From: Symsagittifera roscoffensis
Taxonomy: Eukaryota > Xenacoelomorpha > Acoela > Convolutidae
DNA: 64,000 bases
Reading direction: 5' to 3'
Assembly: GCF_963678635.1 (NCBI RefSeq)
Contig: NC_087067.1
Span: forward strand, 51,888,233 to 51,952,232
Both the position numbers and the translations under genes were made by a program. The first letter of the stretch is position 1; the number at the start of each line of letters is the position of its first letter. Below are positions 11,920 to 23,739 of this stretch, in pieces. The notes under the pieces were generated by a model. That model searched no databases and had not been told where the DNA came from. It was given only the letters and a program-made list of their open reading frames with translations.

Positions 11920-12365
11920 GAGACGGATTTAGGGGGGGGGGGGGGGCAGACGCTCCTCTCCCCACCCCCACCCCCCCTCAGGGATTCGACCCCTGCCGTC
12001 CCAAATGGTCCCCCCTTGGTACTTTTTAAGAAATCCATTTTTGGCCGACCGACCCGAAAATTTTTCTAAAGATGCCTTTGGCGCCAGTATATCCTAACCT
12101 TGAGGGGGAGCGCGCGCCAAAAAAAAACTCGATTTTTTAATCAAATGTTTCCAAAAAGTGCCCAAAAAACATTTTTTTACCTGTTTTTTGAAAAAGTTAA
12201 CTGCGGCGAAGAAAATTTGGCCAAAACAGCGTCTTTTTAGTGCTTCAGAAGAGAGCTCGGAAAATCAATTTGGTCGAACTAAAAAAAAAGGTCGTCAAAA
12301 TTTTCGAAATTTTTTTGAAAATCGGCCCCCTCCTCGAGAAAATCCTAGATCCGCTCCTGCCACAA
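11920..12365 (+). repeat. Dispersed repeat family R2, copy with poly-G/poly-C tract
   Basis: It begins with a G15-16 run and a C-rich block (about 11934-11975). It shares with 55640-55990, in order, a CCCC..CCATTTGGTAC-type segment, CGCCTTTGGCGCC, a GCGCGCCAAAAAAAA segment, TTTTTTGCCTGTTTTTT-like text and TTGGTCGAAC. Ends are not defined and there is no coding frame. Confidence 0.55.
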
Positions 12366-12760
12366 ATCCCACTCAAGTTAGTTTCGCACACGTACCTCAT
12401 GTTTGAATTATAGTAAGTCAGCATTAAAAAAACCATCAAAACCTCCCATTGTCGGCAGAGCAAAAAAAAATCAAATTGACTGTTATGAAAAACTGATGGA
12501 ACCGTTTTATCTAAAAGAAAATCGGACGTACGATTTAATAATCTCACTTCGTGGAGCTTCTCGTTGAATGACAGTTTGAGTGATCACTTCACATGTTTCC
12601 TTCGGGGGTTTCAGATGAACAGGTTTCACTCACAAGGGTTCAGCTGTAGCTCCTATCTTGAAATAATCCTTCTTGTTCGAAAAAAAAAGGACATTTTACA
12701 TCTCTGCTTTGTCCAATCATCCAGACTTGCTGTGGAGTTTTGAGTAATAGTGAAGTTGCA
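12366..12760. other. No gene seen
   Basis: Non-coding AT-rich sequence between a repeat and a microsatellite. Confidence 0.45.
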
Positions 12761-12767
12761 CTCTCTC

Positions 12768-12827
<60 letters not shown>

Positions 12828-12846
12828 TGTATGTATGTGTGTGTGT
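12761..12846 (+). repeat. Compound microsatellite (CT)n(GT)n
   Basis: About 50 bp of CT repeats with one CCCT interruption, followed directly by about 36 bp of GT repeats with two AT interruptions. Confidence 0.98.
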
Positions 12847-13735
12847 TTGATTGTTTGGTTTAACACAGATCGCATGCTAAGCTATTCGCTAAACTCGAAT
12901 CTAAAATTCTTTTTAAAATCACACTTGCGAAAATTTTTTTTGGCTACTCATTTTTTCCCGGTTCACTTAAAAAATTGACAGAGAAAGGGGATGCTACTTC
13001 CCGCAATGAAGTTCCATGAGTAATAAAAGATTATAATAGATTTTCTTGTCCTGTCTCCATAAAATTCTAAAATATTTGATTATAAAAGTGTAATATGCGA
13101 ACATAAACCTTGTAAAGTAAAAATCAATTTAACGCCTTGTAATCTATTAGAATGGATTATAAAAGATTATAATGAATTATAACAGATTTTCATGAGTAAG
13201 AACTTGGATTTTTCAAAACCTTGAAATCAAATATTCAAAACCTGATTGTTGCAATTGCTAAACTGTATTTTACCGTATCAGGACATTCGTGTCTCAGTCA
13301 TTTATATCCCGGCAAAACTGTCAAAATGCAGAAAGTGTCCAAGACACTTGGTTCCCAGACAAAATTGTCCAAAATTGTGAGGTTTTTACCACACTAGTTA
13401 GTGACCGGAATATTTTGATAAGCGCCCAATAGGAAGGATTAAATCGAAAAAACCACGCAAATGAGCAATTAGACCCAAAATTATTTTGAGCTGCACATTA
13501 GAGACAAAATTATCACAGGACTCAAATCATTTACACATACCAACACGATTATCGCTTGATTGATAATGTTGCCAAACGTAGACTTGAGAGATCATACTGT
13601 CAATGCTATTGCTCTCGAGTTCGTGTTGACAATGGAAATTCTTATGTCAAAAAAAAAACAACGAAAAGCTAGTTTATGATGCATACGAATTTTTCAAAGT
13701 TCGATTTCTAACAGACACCTAAATTTCATTGCATT

Positions 13736-14655
13736 GTGTTTTATCTAAAGGCAAGGGCCGTGTGCACACTTTCAAGGGAGCATCACTATCGTAAACGATC
13801 ACAGTTGATAAACGAAAGTTCGGGACAGCTCTCAAAACAAGAGCAGTTGTTGCAGATGAGTCACCACGTCAAGAAAATCTTTCCGTCCAAAGAGACATCA
13901 ACAGAGAGATTACAGCAGTAATCCCGAGCTATTCGGCCAACCAAGGGGATGGTTAACAGAGTAAACCAGGAAAAACAGCCAAGAATGCAGGAACTCCAAT
14001 TTTTAACTGATTTTGAACTGCCACAGTTGCTAGAAGTGACAACAGTGGCGGGCGTTTCCTTCATTTTGACTCTGGACCTAATGATACCAAGCGAATATTG
14101 GTTTTCACCACTCTTCTCGTTGTTGCTGATGTTTGGTTCTGTGATGGGACATTTTCTACGGCCCCTAGTGTGTTCTTTCAGATATACACCATCCACGCAT
14201 CAGTCGAGGGAATTCGGATTCCCATTGTGTATGCCTTGCTTCCAGACAAGAAAAAAGAAACATATATTCGCCTTTTGAGCTGCTTTGACATTGGGTTTCC
14301 CAAACGGACCATGATTCTTTTCGAAATAGCGGTCAAAAATGTGTGTAACTCAAAATTCAAAAACGTACAAACACAATACTGCTACTTCCATTTGAGCCTA
14401 AGCGTCTGGCGTCACAATCAGTCTACTGGGAATACAAACAACTACAAACTAGATCTAGAGTTCCGCGAGCATGTCCGAATGCTGCTGAGTATCGCTTTCC
14501 TTCCAGTAAGTGATGTTTCTACTGCTTTTGAAACTCTTCAGACATGCCCTGAGACAACCCACCCAATCTTGAATTACTCTGAGGACAATTACGTTGATCG
14601 ACTCACGGCGGCAAGTGGAATTCGCCAAAATCCCAGATTCGACGTTGACAGCTAG
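13736..14655 (+). pseudogene. MULE transposase remnant with FLYWCH-like N-terminus, copy 1
   Basis: The frame starting at 13736 has a KARAVCTL segment like the end of a FLYWCH zinc finger. It hits a TAA at 13919-13921 and continues to about 14040, where one base is missing relative to copy 2 (GTGACAACAG against GTGACACACAG). The frame opened by that step runs to the TAG at 14653 and carries the MULE transposase core: WFCDGTFSTAPSVFFQIYTI, IPIVYALLPDKKKETY and YCYFHLSLSVWR. The first acidic residue (CDGTF) is present. The family's DFE motif reads LFE here, so a catalytic Asp is lost. The TTG at 14098 is not a real start. Confidence 0.8.
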
Positions 14656-15116
14656 AGGTTGGCATAGCAATTTCGTTAAACTCGTAAACAGCAACCACCC
14701 ATCGTTTCCCAAACGCATAAAAAATGTCAGGACGAACAGAAAAATGCTGAATTCTTGATCGAAAAAATGTGTGCAGGGCAAAAAAGTGTCACGTTATAAA
14801 AAAACTTCTTTATGTCGAACTTGACAACACTTTTCCAAAATAGTTGCGGCCTACGACCCAAGTAAATTTCTGAGTTTCCTAAAAAGGTGCAACAGCAACA
14901 TCAAATTATAATTCAAAGTCAATTTAATTTCCAAATTTGAGTTTGCGAAGCAATAATTTCCAATAAATTTTTCTAATTTGAACTTTTTCCCAGAAATTTT
15001 CAAAATTGAGCCAGAACCGTTTTAAAAACGGCAGAATGATCAATGCAATTAAGTTTTTCTATCTATCATTTTGGGTTTTTCAATTTCAAGTTTTGACCAA
15101 ATTAAGAAACTTTTTT

Positions 15117-15188
15117 GTCGGAGCCGAGATTTGAACTTCAGACCTTTTGAGCTTGAAGCTAATGACTTCATAGCTCGGCCAAACGCGC
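15117..15188 (-). pseudogene. tRNA-like sequence inside the MULE element, copy 1
   Basis: On the minus strand TGGCCGAGC (box A-like, class II tRNA style) is followed about 45 nt later by AAGTTCAAATCTC (box B-like) and CGGCTCCGACA, an acceptor-like 3' end. The acceptor stem does not pair with the 5' side (GCGCGTT) and the T stem has mismatches. It is therefore a tRNA pseudogene or tRNA-derived (SINE-head) fragment captured by the transposon. Confidence 0.5.
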
Positions 15189-15927
15189 TTTTAACATTCA
15201 AATTTTTCTTGAAAGTTTGTCTCACTTTTACTGTTCTATGTCTTATTGGTACGCATAGAATCTAATTAAAGAGAGATCAAACAACCTCAAAAGAAGAAAG
15301 CATTAAAGTTCACAAGGTCAAATAAAGAAAAAATTAATTATGCAATACATTTTCGGACAATTTTGTCTGGGACCTAAATATCTGGTACAATTTTACAATT
15401 TCGGACTGTTTTGTCTGTGACATAAATGTCTGGTACAATTTTATAATTTCGGACTGTTTTGTCAAAGACACAAATGTCTGGGACACAAATGTCTATGGAT
15501 CGTATTTTACATCTGGCTTCAGCAAAAAATTGGGTGGGGGACTTATGTTGGGTGAGTGTATGCAGGGCGGCGTACGTGTTGTGGGTAGGTGGGTTGGAGG
15601 GTGAGACATTGTGCAGGCTGTGAGTAATGCAAAAAAAAGCTGCAGAAAAATTTTAAAGAGATTGTTATCCAATATAATCCATTATAATGGATAACAAATG
15701 GAATTTAATCGGTTTTTCAATTCTAATAATTGGGTTACGACGGATTTTAATTGATTGTAAGGTCCTGCAATGTAGTTAAAACCAATTGACAACAAAAAAT
15801 CGATTTTATTCGCTTATTATCAATGGAAACTCACTGCGTGTTTTTGTTTTCATGCGAAACTAACTCAAAAAAATTTTCCTTAAGTTTCTTTGATCTTTGC
15901 GAATTCTTCATAAAACTTTCTTTTCGA

Positions 15928-16129
15928 CATTACGAGGCCAAACTGTGCACTAGAGAGGAGCACCATTTTGTGTCTGTATGTTCCTGGAATCCAGAGACAA
16001 TTGTTTAAAGATGTTAAAACTTTGTCGGAACGATCAAAGAGAAGGAAACAACAAAAGAAGAACAAAGGGAGCGTCCTTGTTGCGGAATCGGCTTACAGTG
16101 CACAAAATGCACAGTTTGGCCGCGTAATG
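15928..16129. mobile_element. MITE with terminal inverted repeats, 202 bp (copy B)
   Basis: Left end CATTACGAGGCCAAACTGTG, right end CACAGTTTGGCCGCGTAATG. The interior TGTTCCTGGAATCCAGAGAC is itself palindromic. Same family as 3488-3679 in the opposite orientation. It lies about 430 bp beyond the MULE, inside the duplicated unit. Confidence 0.8.
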
Positions 16130-17108
16130 GGTTTGATATAATAATTTAGTTAAAACGAATTTTCAATTGTTGCAGATCGACCCTTTTTTTTAACCAAGAG
16201 CTAATTTAAAGATGAAAGAGAACGCAACGGATACTTTAGTCGTAGTGTTTTTGAGGGTAATTTTAATAAACTCTTATGAATTTAAGATAATTTCGATAAC
16301 TCCTATATGCAACCTGTCCTCATTCATTAAAAAAAAAACTCATCCTTTCCAAAAAAAATCATAGGTGTGTTTTAGCTCATTGTGTGAGTTTAAGCATAGT
16401 TTACCTGCACCCTAAAATGTTAGTGACCTTGCGAGAAACTTCTGAAAATGAAACTGACCTTGATTGCCGCTGAACTTTAAATCAAAATTTTGAAACTGAT
16501 TGATTAGAGTTTTTTTGGGCTCGAATAAGTTAAAAACAAAAAAAGTAATTTTAATTTTGTAATCTTTTTTTCTTCTACTGAAATATTTTACTTCAAATTT
16601 ATGTTGCTAAAATGTCTATAACAAAGTCTATACAACAGATGATTGCTTTTTAATTTTCGGGTTTGCCAATTTAAAACAATAATGGACCGTGGGCTTAAGT
16701 ACTAACAAGAAAATGGAAACCAAAAAGGAACCTTTTTTGATTATTGGAAAAAATGCTATTCATACTTTTTTATGTATGGAGAAACGTTTATCATAGATAT
16801 TGCACGTTTTTTTTTCGTACATGTAGAAATTGTTTGATAAGAAGTTTTGGTCAGCCCTTTTAATCGTTTTTCCAATAGTATATTAATTTTCTAAGATCGG
16901 CATTCAAGTTTTACAACAATTTTCATGTTTACCTGTTGCACTCAAACTTTTTTTAAATAAAAGTGCTTTGAAAATTTACAAGTACTGCTGACTGCTATAA
17001 AAACTGAAATTAGAAAAAGAACATTAAGAATCAAGAAACGTGATGAAGGTAAAAACTTTTCTAACTCGGTAGTTTTTGATAACTATTTCATTTTGAGATT
17101 ATGCTTCC
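16130..17108. other. No gene seen (repeated at 20046-21004)
   Basis: AT-rich non-coding tail of the duplicated unit. No frame with coding character. Confidence 0.5.
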
Positions 17109-17651
17109 TGAGTAAGAACTTGGATTTTTCAAAACCTTGAAATCAAATATTCAAAACCTGATTGTTGCAATTGCTAAACTGTATTTTACCGTGTCAGGAC
17201 ATTCGTGTCTCAGTCATTAATATCCCGGCAAAACAGTCAAAATGCAGAAAGTGTCCAAGACACTTGGTTCCCAGACAAAATTGTCCAAAATTGTGAGGTT
17301 TTTACCACACTAGTTAGTGACCGGAATATTTTGATAAGCTCCCAATAGGAAGGATCAAATCGAAAAAACCACGCAAATGAGCAATTAGACCCAAAATTAT
17401 TTTGAGCTGCACATTAGAGACAAAATTATCACAGGACTCAAAACATTTACACATACCTACACGATTATCGCTTGATTGATAATGTTGCCAAACATAGACT
17501 TGAGATATCATACTGTCAATGTTATTGCTCTCGAGCTCGTGTTGACAATGGAAATTCTTATGTCAAAAAAAAAACAACGAAAAGCTAGTTTATGATGCAT
17601 ACGCATTTTTCAAAGTTCGATTTCTAACAGACACCTAAATTTCGTTGCATT

Positions 17652-18573
17652 GTGTTTTATCTAAAGGCAAGGGCCGTGTGCACACTTTCAAGGGAGCATC
17701 ACTATTGTAAACGATCACAGTTGATAAACGAAAGTTCGGGACAGCTCTCAAAACAAGAGGAGTTGTTGCAGATGAGCCACCGCGTCAAGAAAATCTTTCC
17801 GTCCAAAGAGACATCAACAGAGAGATTACAGCAGTAATCCCGAGCTATTCGGCCAACCAAGGGGATGGTTAACAGAGTAAACCAGGAAAAACAGCCAAGA
17901 ATGCAGGAACTCCAATTTTTAACTGATTTTGAACTGCCACAGTTGCTAGAAGTGACACACAGTGGCGGGCGTTTCCTTCATTTTGACTCTGGACCTAATG
18001 ATACCAAGCGAATATTGGTTTTCACCACTCTTCTCATTGTTGCTGATGTTTGGTTCTGTGATGGCACATTTTCTACGGCCCCTAGTGTGTTTTTTTCAGA
18101 TATACACCATCCACGCATCAGTCGAGGGAATTCGGATTCCCATTGTGTATGCCTTGCTTCCAGACAAGAAAAAAGAAACATATATTCGCCTTTTGAGCTG
18201 CTTTGACATTGGGTTTCCCAAACGGACCATGATTGTTTTCGAAATAGCGGTCAAAAATGTGTGCAGCTTAAAATTCAAAAACGTAAAAACACAATACTTC
18301 TACTTCCATTTGAGCCTAAGCGTCTGGCGTCACAATCAGTCTACTGGGAATACAAACAACTACAAACTAGATCTAGAGTTCCGCGAGCATGTCCGAATGC
18401 TGCTGAGTATCGCTTTCCTTCCAGTAAGTGATGTTTCTACTGCTTTTGAAACTCTTCAGACATGCCCTGAGACAACCCACCCAATCTTCAATTACTCTGA
18501 GGACAATTACGTTGATCGACTCACGGCGGCAAGTGGAAATCGCCAAAATCCCAGATTCGACGTTGACAGCTAG
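17652..18573 (+). pseudogene. MULE transposase remnant, copy 2
   Basis: Same gene as copy 1, with the same TAA (17835-17837) between the FLYWCH-like part and the core, so that stop predates the duplication. Copy 2 keeps the frame through LHFDSGPNDTKRILVFTT and WFCDGTFSTAPSVFF. It then shifts by one base at a T7 run (about 18089-18096) where copy 1 reads GTTCTTTC. The remainder continues in another frame to TAG at 18571. The DFE motif reads VFE. The two copies therefore carry different private frameshifts. Confidence 0.8.
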
Positions 18574-19034
18574 AGGTTGGCATAGCAATTTCGTTAAACT
18601 CGTAAACAGCAACCACCCATCGTTTCCTAAACGCATAAAAAATGTCAGGACGAACAGAAAAATGCTGAATTCTTGATCGAAAAAATGTGTGAGGGGCAAA
18701 AAAGTGTCACGTTATAAAAAAACTTCTTTATGTCGAACTTGACAAAACTTTTCCGAAATAGTTGCGGCCTACGACCCAAGTAAATTTCTGAGTTTCCTAA
18801 AAAGGTGCAACAGCAACATCAAATTATAATTCAAAGTCAATTTAATTTCCAAATTTGAGTTTGCGAAGCAATAATTTCCAATAAATTTTTCTAATTTGAA
18901 CTTTTTCCCAGAAATTTTCAAAATTGAGCCAGAACCGTTTTAAAAACGGCAGAATGATCAATGCAATTAAGTTTTTCTATCTATCATTTTGGGTTTTTCA
19001 ATTTCAAGTTTTGACCAAATTAAGAAAATTTTTT

Positions 19035-19106
19035 GTCGGAGCCGAGATTTGAACTTCAGACCTTTTGAGCTTGAAGCTAATGACTTCATAGCTCGGCCAA
19101 ACGCGC
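19035..19106 (-). pseudogene. tRNA-like sequence inside the MULE element, copy 2
   Basis: Identical in content to 15117-15188, carried along by the tandem duplication. Confidence 0.5.
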
Positions 19107-19843
19107 TTTTAACATTCAAATTTTTCTTGAAACTTTGTCTCACTTTTACTGTTCTATGTCTTATTGGTACGCATAGAATCTAATTAAAGAGAGATCAAAC
19201 AACCTCAAAAGAAGAAAGCATTAAAGTTCACAAGGTCAAATAAAAAAAAAATTAATTATGCAATACATTTTCGGACAATTTTGTCTGGGACCTAAATATC
19301 TGGTACAGTTTTATAATTTCGGACTGTTTTGTCTGTGACATAAATGTCTGGTACAATTTTATAATTTCGGACTGTTTTGTCAAAGACACAAATGTCTGGG
19401 ACACAAATGTCTATGGATCGTATTTTACATCTGGCTTCAGCAAAAAATTGGGTGGGGGACTTATGTGGGGTGAGTGTATGCAGGGCGGCGTACGTGTTGT
19501 GGGTAGGTGGGTTGGAAGGTGAGACATTGTGCAGGCTGTGAGTAATGCAAAAAAAGCTGCAGAAAAATTTTAAAGAGATTGTTATCCAATATAATCCATT
19601 ATAATGGATAACAAATGGAATTTAATCGGTTTTTCAATTCTAATAATTGGGTTACGATGGATTTTAATTGATTGTAAGGTCCTGCAATGTAGTTAAAATC
19701 AATTGACAACAAAAAATCGATTTTATTCGCTTATTATCAATGGAAACTCACTGCGTGTTTTGTTTTCATGCGAAACTAACTCAAAAAAATTTTCCTTAAG
19801 TTTCTTTGATCTTTGCGAATTCTTCATAAAACTTTCTTTTCAA

Positions 19844-20045
19844 CATTACGAGGCCAAACTGTGCACTAGAGAGGAGCACAATTTTGTGTCTGTATGTTCC
19901 TGGAATCCAGAGACAAGTGTTTAAAGATGTTAAAACTTTGTCGGAACGATCAAAGAGAAGGAAACAACAAAAGAAGAACAAAGGGAGCGTCCTTGTTGCG
20001 GAATCGGCTTACAGTGCACAAAATGCACAGTTTGGCCGCGTAATG
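19844..20045. mobile_element. MITE copy C (duplicate of copy B)
   Basis: Same sequence as 15928-16129 with a few substitutions, carried by the tandem duplication. Confidence 0.8.
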
Positions 20046-21004
20046 GGTTTGATATAATAATTTAGTTAAAACGAATTTTCAATCCTTTTTTTTTAACCAA
20101 GAGCTAATTTAAAGATGAAAGAGAACGCAACGGATACTTTAGTCGTAGTGTTTTTGAGGGTGATTTCAATAAACTCTTATGAATTTAAGATAATTTCGAT
20201 AACTCCTATATGCAACCTGTCCTCATTCATTAAAGAAAAAAACTCATCCTTTCCAAAAAAAATCATAGGTGTGTTTTAGCTCATTGTGCGAGTTTAAGCA
20301 TAGTTTACCTGCACCCTAAAATGTTAGTGACCTTGCGAGAACCTTCTGAAAATGAAACTGACCTTGATTTACGCTGAACTTTAAATCAAAATTTTGAAAC
20401 TGATTGATTAGAGTTTTTTTGGGCTCGAATAAGTTAAAAACAAAAAAAGTAATTTTAATTTTGTTATCTTTTTTTCTTCTACTGAAATATTTTACTTCAA
20501 ATTTATGTTGCTAAAATGTCTATAACAAAATCTATACAACTGATGATTGCTTTTTAATTTTCGGGTTTGCCAATTTAAAACAATAATGGACCGTGGGCTT
20601 AAGTACTAACAAGAAAATGGAAACCAAAAAGGAACCTTTTTGATTATTGGAAAAAATGCTATTCTATGTATGGAGAAACGTTGATCATAGATATTGCACG
20701 TTTTTTTTCGTACTTGTAGAAATTGTTTGATAAGAAGTTTTGGTCAGCCCTTTTAATCGTTTCTCCAATGGTATATTAATTTTCTAAGATCGGCATTCAA
20801 GTTTTACAACAATTTTCATGTTTACCTGTTGCACTCAAACTTTTTTTAAATAAAAGTGCTGTGAAAATTTACAAGTACTGCTGACTGCTATAAAAACTGA
20901 AATTAGAAAAAGAACATTAAGAATCAAGAAACGTGATGAAGGTAAAAACTTTTCTAACTCGGTAGTTTTTGATAACTATTTCATTTTGAGATTATGCTTC
21001 CTGA

Positions 21005-23532
21005 AGAGAATGAGACTGCTGTTGTCAGGGCACAAATTGAATCATCCGACGGTCGTTACTAAGTAGGAATATTGTTGAGACTAAATCGACACCAATTTCA
21101 AAATATTTGATATTTTTTAACTTTAAAAAGGTATTTTTATGTCGAGCTAGATAACAATAACTGCAAATTGCTTGCCTCATTTCGAGTTAGTTTAACTTCT
21201 GATCTGGATTAATGAGCCGCCTAGTCATCAATGCATTAAAAATATCAGTAATATTCTTCTTTTGCAAAATTCGAAACCCTTCAACATAACAAATCTTTGA
21301 AACTGTTTTGATTTAAATGCAAACTCAGATTTAGAAGAAATTTCATTTTTTTAAAGAAAAAATGTAGGATCTGTGGCATGAATAGCTTGAAAACATAATA
21401 AAGTGAAACCTCTTTAAGTCAGTTTTTTTGGAAAACCCAGTGTACTTTTTCAGTTTGGAAATCAAACCCCGACTGAAAGTGCTTCAAGAGGCTGCCAAAC
21501 TAGAGATTTCACGGGCCTGCATTGGCATAAAAAAAGTCTTAATTTTCTAGCATATTTGAGTGGATGCAAAAATAAAATCAGAGAAACGCGAACAGAAGTC
21601 AAATTTTTTTGCTTTATTTGTATGAATAAAGCATGAGACCAGCGTTTTGCTAGAAAAAGCATTGTGAATGTAGTCATCAGATTTTTTGGAACCTTTTCGT
21701 CTAATTTGTCTTGTTCTTCATCGTCAGAAAAAAAATAACAATGTTTGATTGTAGTAAAAAATTCATAGCAAAAAACAACGGCTCAAAACAGTTTTTACAG
21801 TGGATAGGAAGGAAACAGTCTCCTTTTTAAGTANNNNNNNNNNNNNNNNNNNNNNNNNNNNNNNNNNNNNNNNNNNNNNNNNNNNNNNNNNNNNNNNNNN
21901 NNNNNNNNNNNNNNNNNNNNNNNNNNNNNNNNNNNNNNNNNNNNNNNNNNNNNNNNNNNNNNNNNNNNNNNNNNNNNNNNNNNNNNNNNNNNNNNNNNNN
22001 NNNNNNNNNNNNNNNNNNNNNNNNNNNNNNNNNCCCAACCGAACTGTCGGTCTGAATCTTTGAGGCTTGAATAATTTTACCCAACATCTTTGGGCAAAAA
22101 TAGCATTCTAATTTTCAAAAGTGCTCACAAAACAAATAAGTGCAAAAAGTACCTTTTTATCAGTTTTTCATAAGCTTAAGAAACTCATTCACGTTTTAGA
22201 TGATTGACACCTATTTAAGATTTCTATTTTTAAACTCAAGCTGATTTGTTAGTATTTGCCTTAAAAAAAACTGCTTTTAGTCTGAAACAAGGGTCCATTA
22301 GAGTGCTCATTTTTGACATTTTTCAACTCAAGTCCATTTGATTCAAGTTCATATTCGATTCAAGCCATAACTCGTGTGGGAGCTAAAGAAAAAGATACGC
22401 AGAAAGTTTTTACGCGAATCAAATGAGGAATGCTTCAATCATTCCATGCCCTAAAATGATTTTTGTATCGCTCATTTCTAGATGGTGAGATAGTTCCATT
22501 TTGCATCTGAAAAATGTAAAAGTAAAAGCTATTTTTACTTATACTTCAAATAACCCAGAAAAAATACCGGAAATTTTTAGTCTACGCTCGCATCTTAATT
22601 ATTTCGCATCTAGAAACAGACCAGACCGATTAATAATCGATTAAACGTTCGTTTTTATACATGAATTGACAGATTCATGCAGTATTGATTGACGGGTCTT
22701 TGAATGTAAAATTTCAATTAAGCATGAGTGCTATTTTGGTGATTTATTGGTATTTCAATAATATTGCAGGCACTTTTTCCATCTAATAGCATTTGATTTG
22801 TCTATCGAAATTATGCCACCATGATCCGTGCTCGTTGCTTTAGAGTGAGTCAAAATTACCCAGCCGAGAAAAAAAAACAAAAAAAAAGCACGCAGTTCTT
22901 AAAAAATGCGGGCACAACAGCGGCTCTCTGTGATGAGCTGAGCAGCTCGTATGTTGGTCCTTTCCGTTGTGGATAAACAGTCTTAATTATACATTAAATC
23001 AAACTATGTTTTGGAGGAAATAAGTTAATATTTCATTCTCTGGCTCAGATGTTTTATAAGGAAATTCAGTCTGATGAAAGATAGAAATTCAGACTGAATC
23101 ATTGGTAGAAATTTCAACATCAGAACTATAAAGACGGGACTGAAAATTAGAGGCAGCCTTTGATAGGTTGCTTACAGAAAAAAATTGATTTGGAAGATTT
23201 CAAATAGAATTTTACTTGTCCAATATTCAAATTCTCTAGAATATATTTTTGTTCAATGCAATCAAAGAAAAATATTTCTATGGGTCGAAAAAATATTGTT
23301 TTTTTTAAAAGAGGCTCTGATATAAAAAACATTACCGAGCTGAGCTTAGTATATCTATTTTGATTTTTTAAAGGCATCAAAAAAGTTAATTTCAAACACC
23401 CGCGCTTCTTCATAACGCGATATAGAATTTATCATTGTAGAACTTCTGTTATCGTTAATATACACTCAGTTCAAAATTTTTTTATTTTATTCGAAAGAGT
23501 CTTTACATAAATTATCTCCAGTGACATCTGAA
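21005..23532. other. No gene seen; includes an assembly gap
   Basis: AT-rich sequence upstream of the signal-peptide exon, interrupted by the N gap. AATATACACTCAGTTC at about 23456-23471 resembles a TATA/initiator pair, but the spacing is too short to call a promoter. Confidence 0.4.
21834..22033. other. Assembly gap of 200 N
   Basis: Exactly 200 consecutive N, so probably a placeholder length. Sequences on the two sides do not visibly overlap. Confidence 0.99.
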
Positions 23533-23593
23533 ATGTTTGAAACGTATGTTAGCATTGCCTTAGTTTTCTTCTGTGCTGCTGCTGTCAAAAACG
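23533..23593 (+). CDS. Exon 1 (signal peptide) of a secreted LDLa-domain protein
   Basis: ATG at 23533 opens 20 codons reading MFETYVSIALVFFCAAAVKN, then one base and a consensus donor GTGAGT at 23594. The h-region (VSIALVFFCAAAV) and the small residues before KN are those of a cleavable signal peptide. The exon ends in phase 1, matching the LDLa exon 12.9 kb downstream. The pairing is inferred from phase, order and strand; further small exons could lie between. The promoter was not identified. Confidence 0.6.
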
Positions 23594-23739
23594 GTGAGTT
23601 TTTTCAGGCACTTTTTCTAGATTCATATGCTGAGTATCGAACTAATATTACAAAGTAATAAATGTAGAGGGTGTTCTAAGAATTTTTAGAGATGAGTTCT
23701 AGAGGCCGATTTTCAAAAAAAGTAAATTTTGTCAACTAT

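Larger units (their letters stand above)
13274..15501 (+). mobile_element. MULE-like DNA transposon, copy 1 (2.2 kb, 9-bp target-site duplication)
   Basis: Terminal inverted repeats of roughly 100 bp can be aligned: left CAGGACATTCGTGTCTCAG against the reverse complement of the right end (...CTGGGACACAAATGTCTATGG), plus the inner pair CCCAGACAAAATTGTCC / GGACAATTTTGTCTGGG. GTATTTTAC is repeated directly on each side (13265-13273 and 15502-15510); a 9-bp target duplication is what Mutator-like elements make. Inside are a dead transposase frame and a tRNA-like segment. The right end has the TIR sub-repeat GGACTGTTTTGTC three times with variation. Confidence 0.85.
13193..17108 (+). repeat. Tandem segmental duplication, unit 1 (about 3.9 kb)
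   Basis: Everything from TGAGTAAGAACTTGG at 13193 to CATTTTGAGATTATGCTTCC at 17107 recurs head to tail in 17109-21004 with only scattered substitutions and small indels, roughly 98 per cent by eye. The junction carries the 3-bp microhomology TGA that is also present at both outer edges. The unit includes a whole MULE-like transposon and a MITE, so it was duplicated after both inserted. Confidence 0.95.
17190..19419 (+). mobile_element. MULE-like DNA transposon, copy 2 (by segmental duplication)
   Basis: Same ends, internal order and GTATTTTAC flanks (17181-17189 and 19420-19428) as copy 1. It arose by the 3.9-kb tandem duplication, not by a second transposition. Confidence 0.85.
17109..21004 (+). 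repeat. Tandem segmental duplication, unit 2
   Basis: Direct copy of 13193-17108. It lacks a few short stretches of unit 1, for example TTGCAGATCGACC near 16170. It ends at ...GCTTCCTGA before unrelated sequence AGAGAATGAG. Confidence 0.95.
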
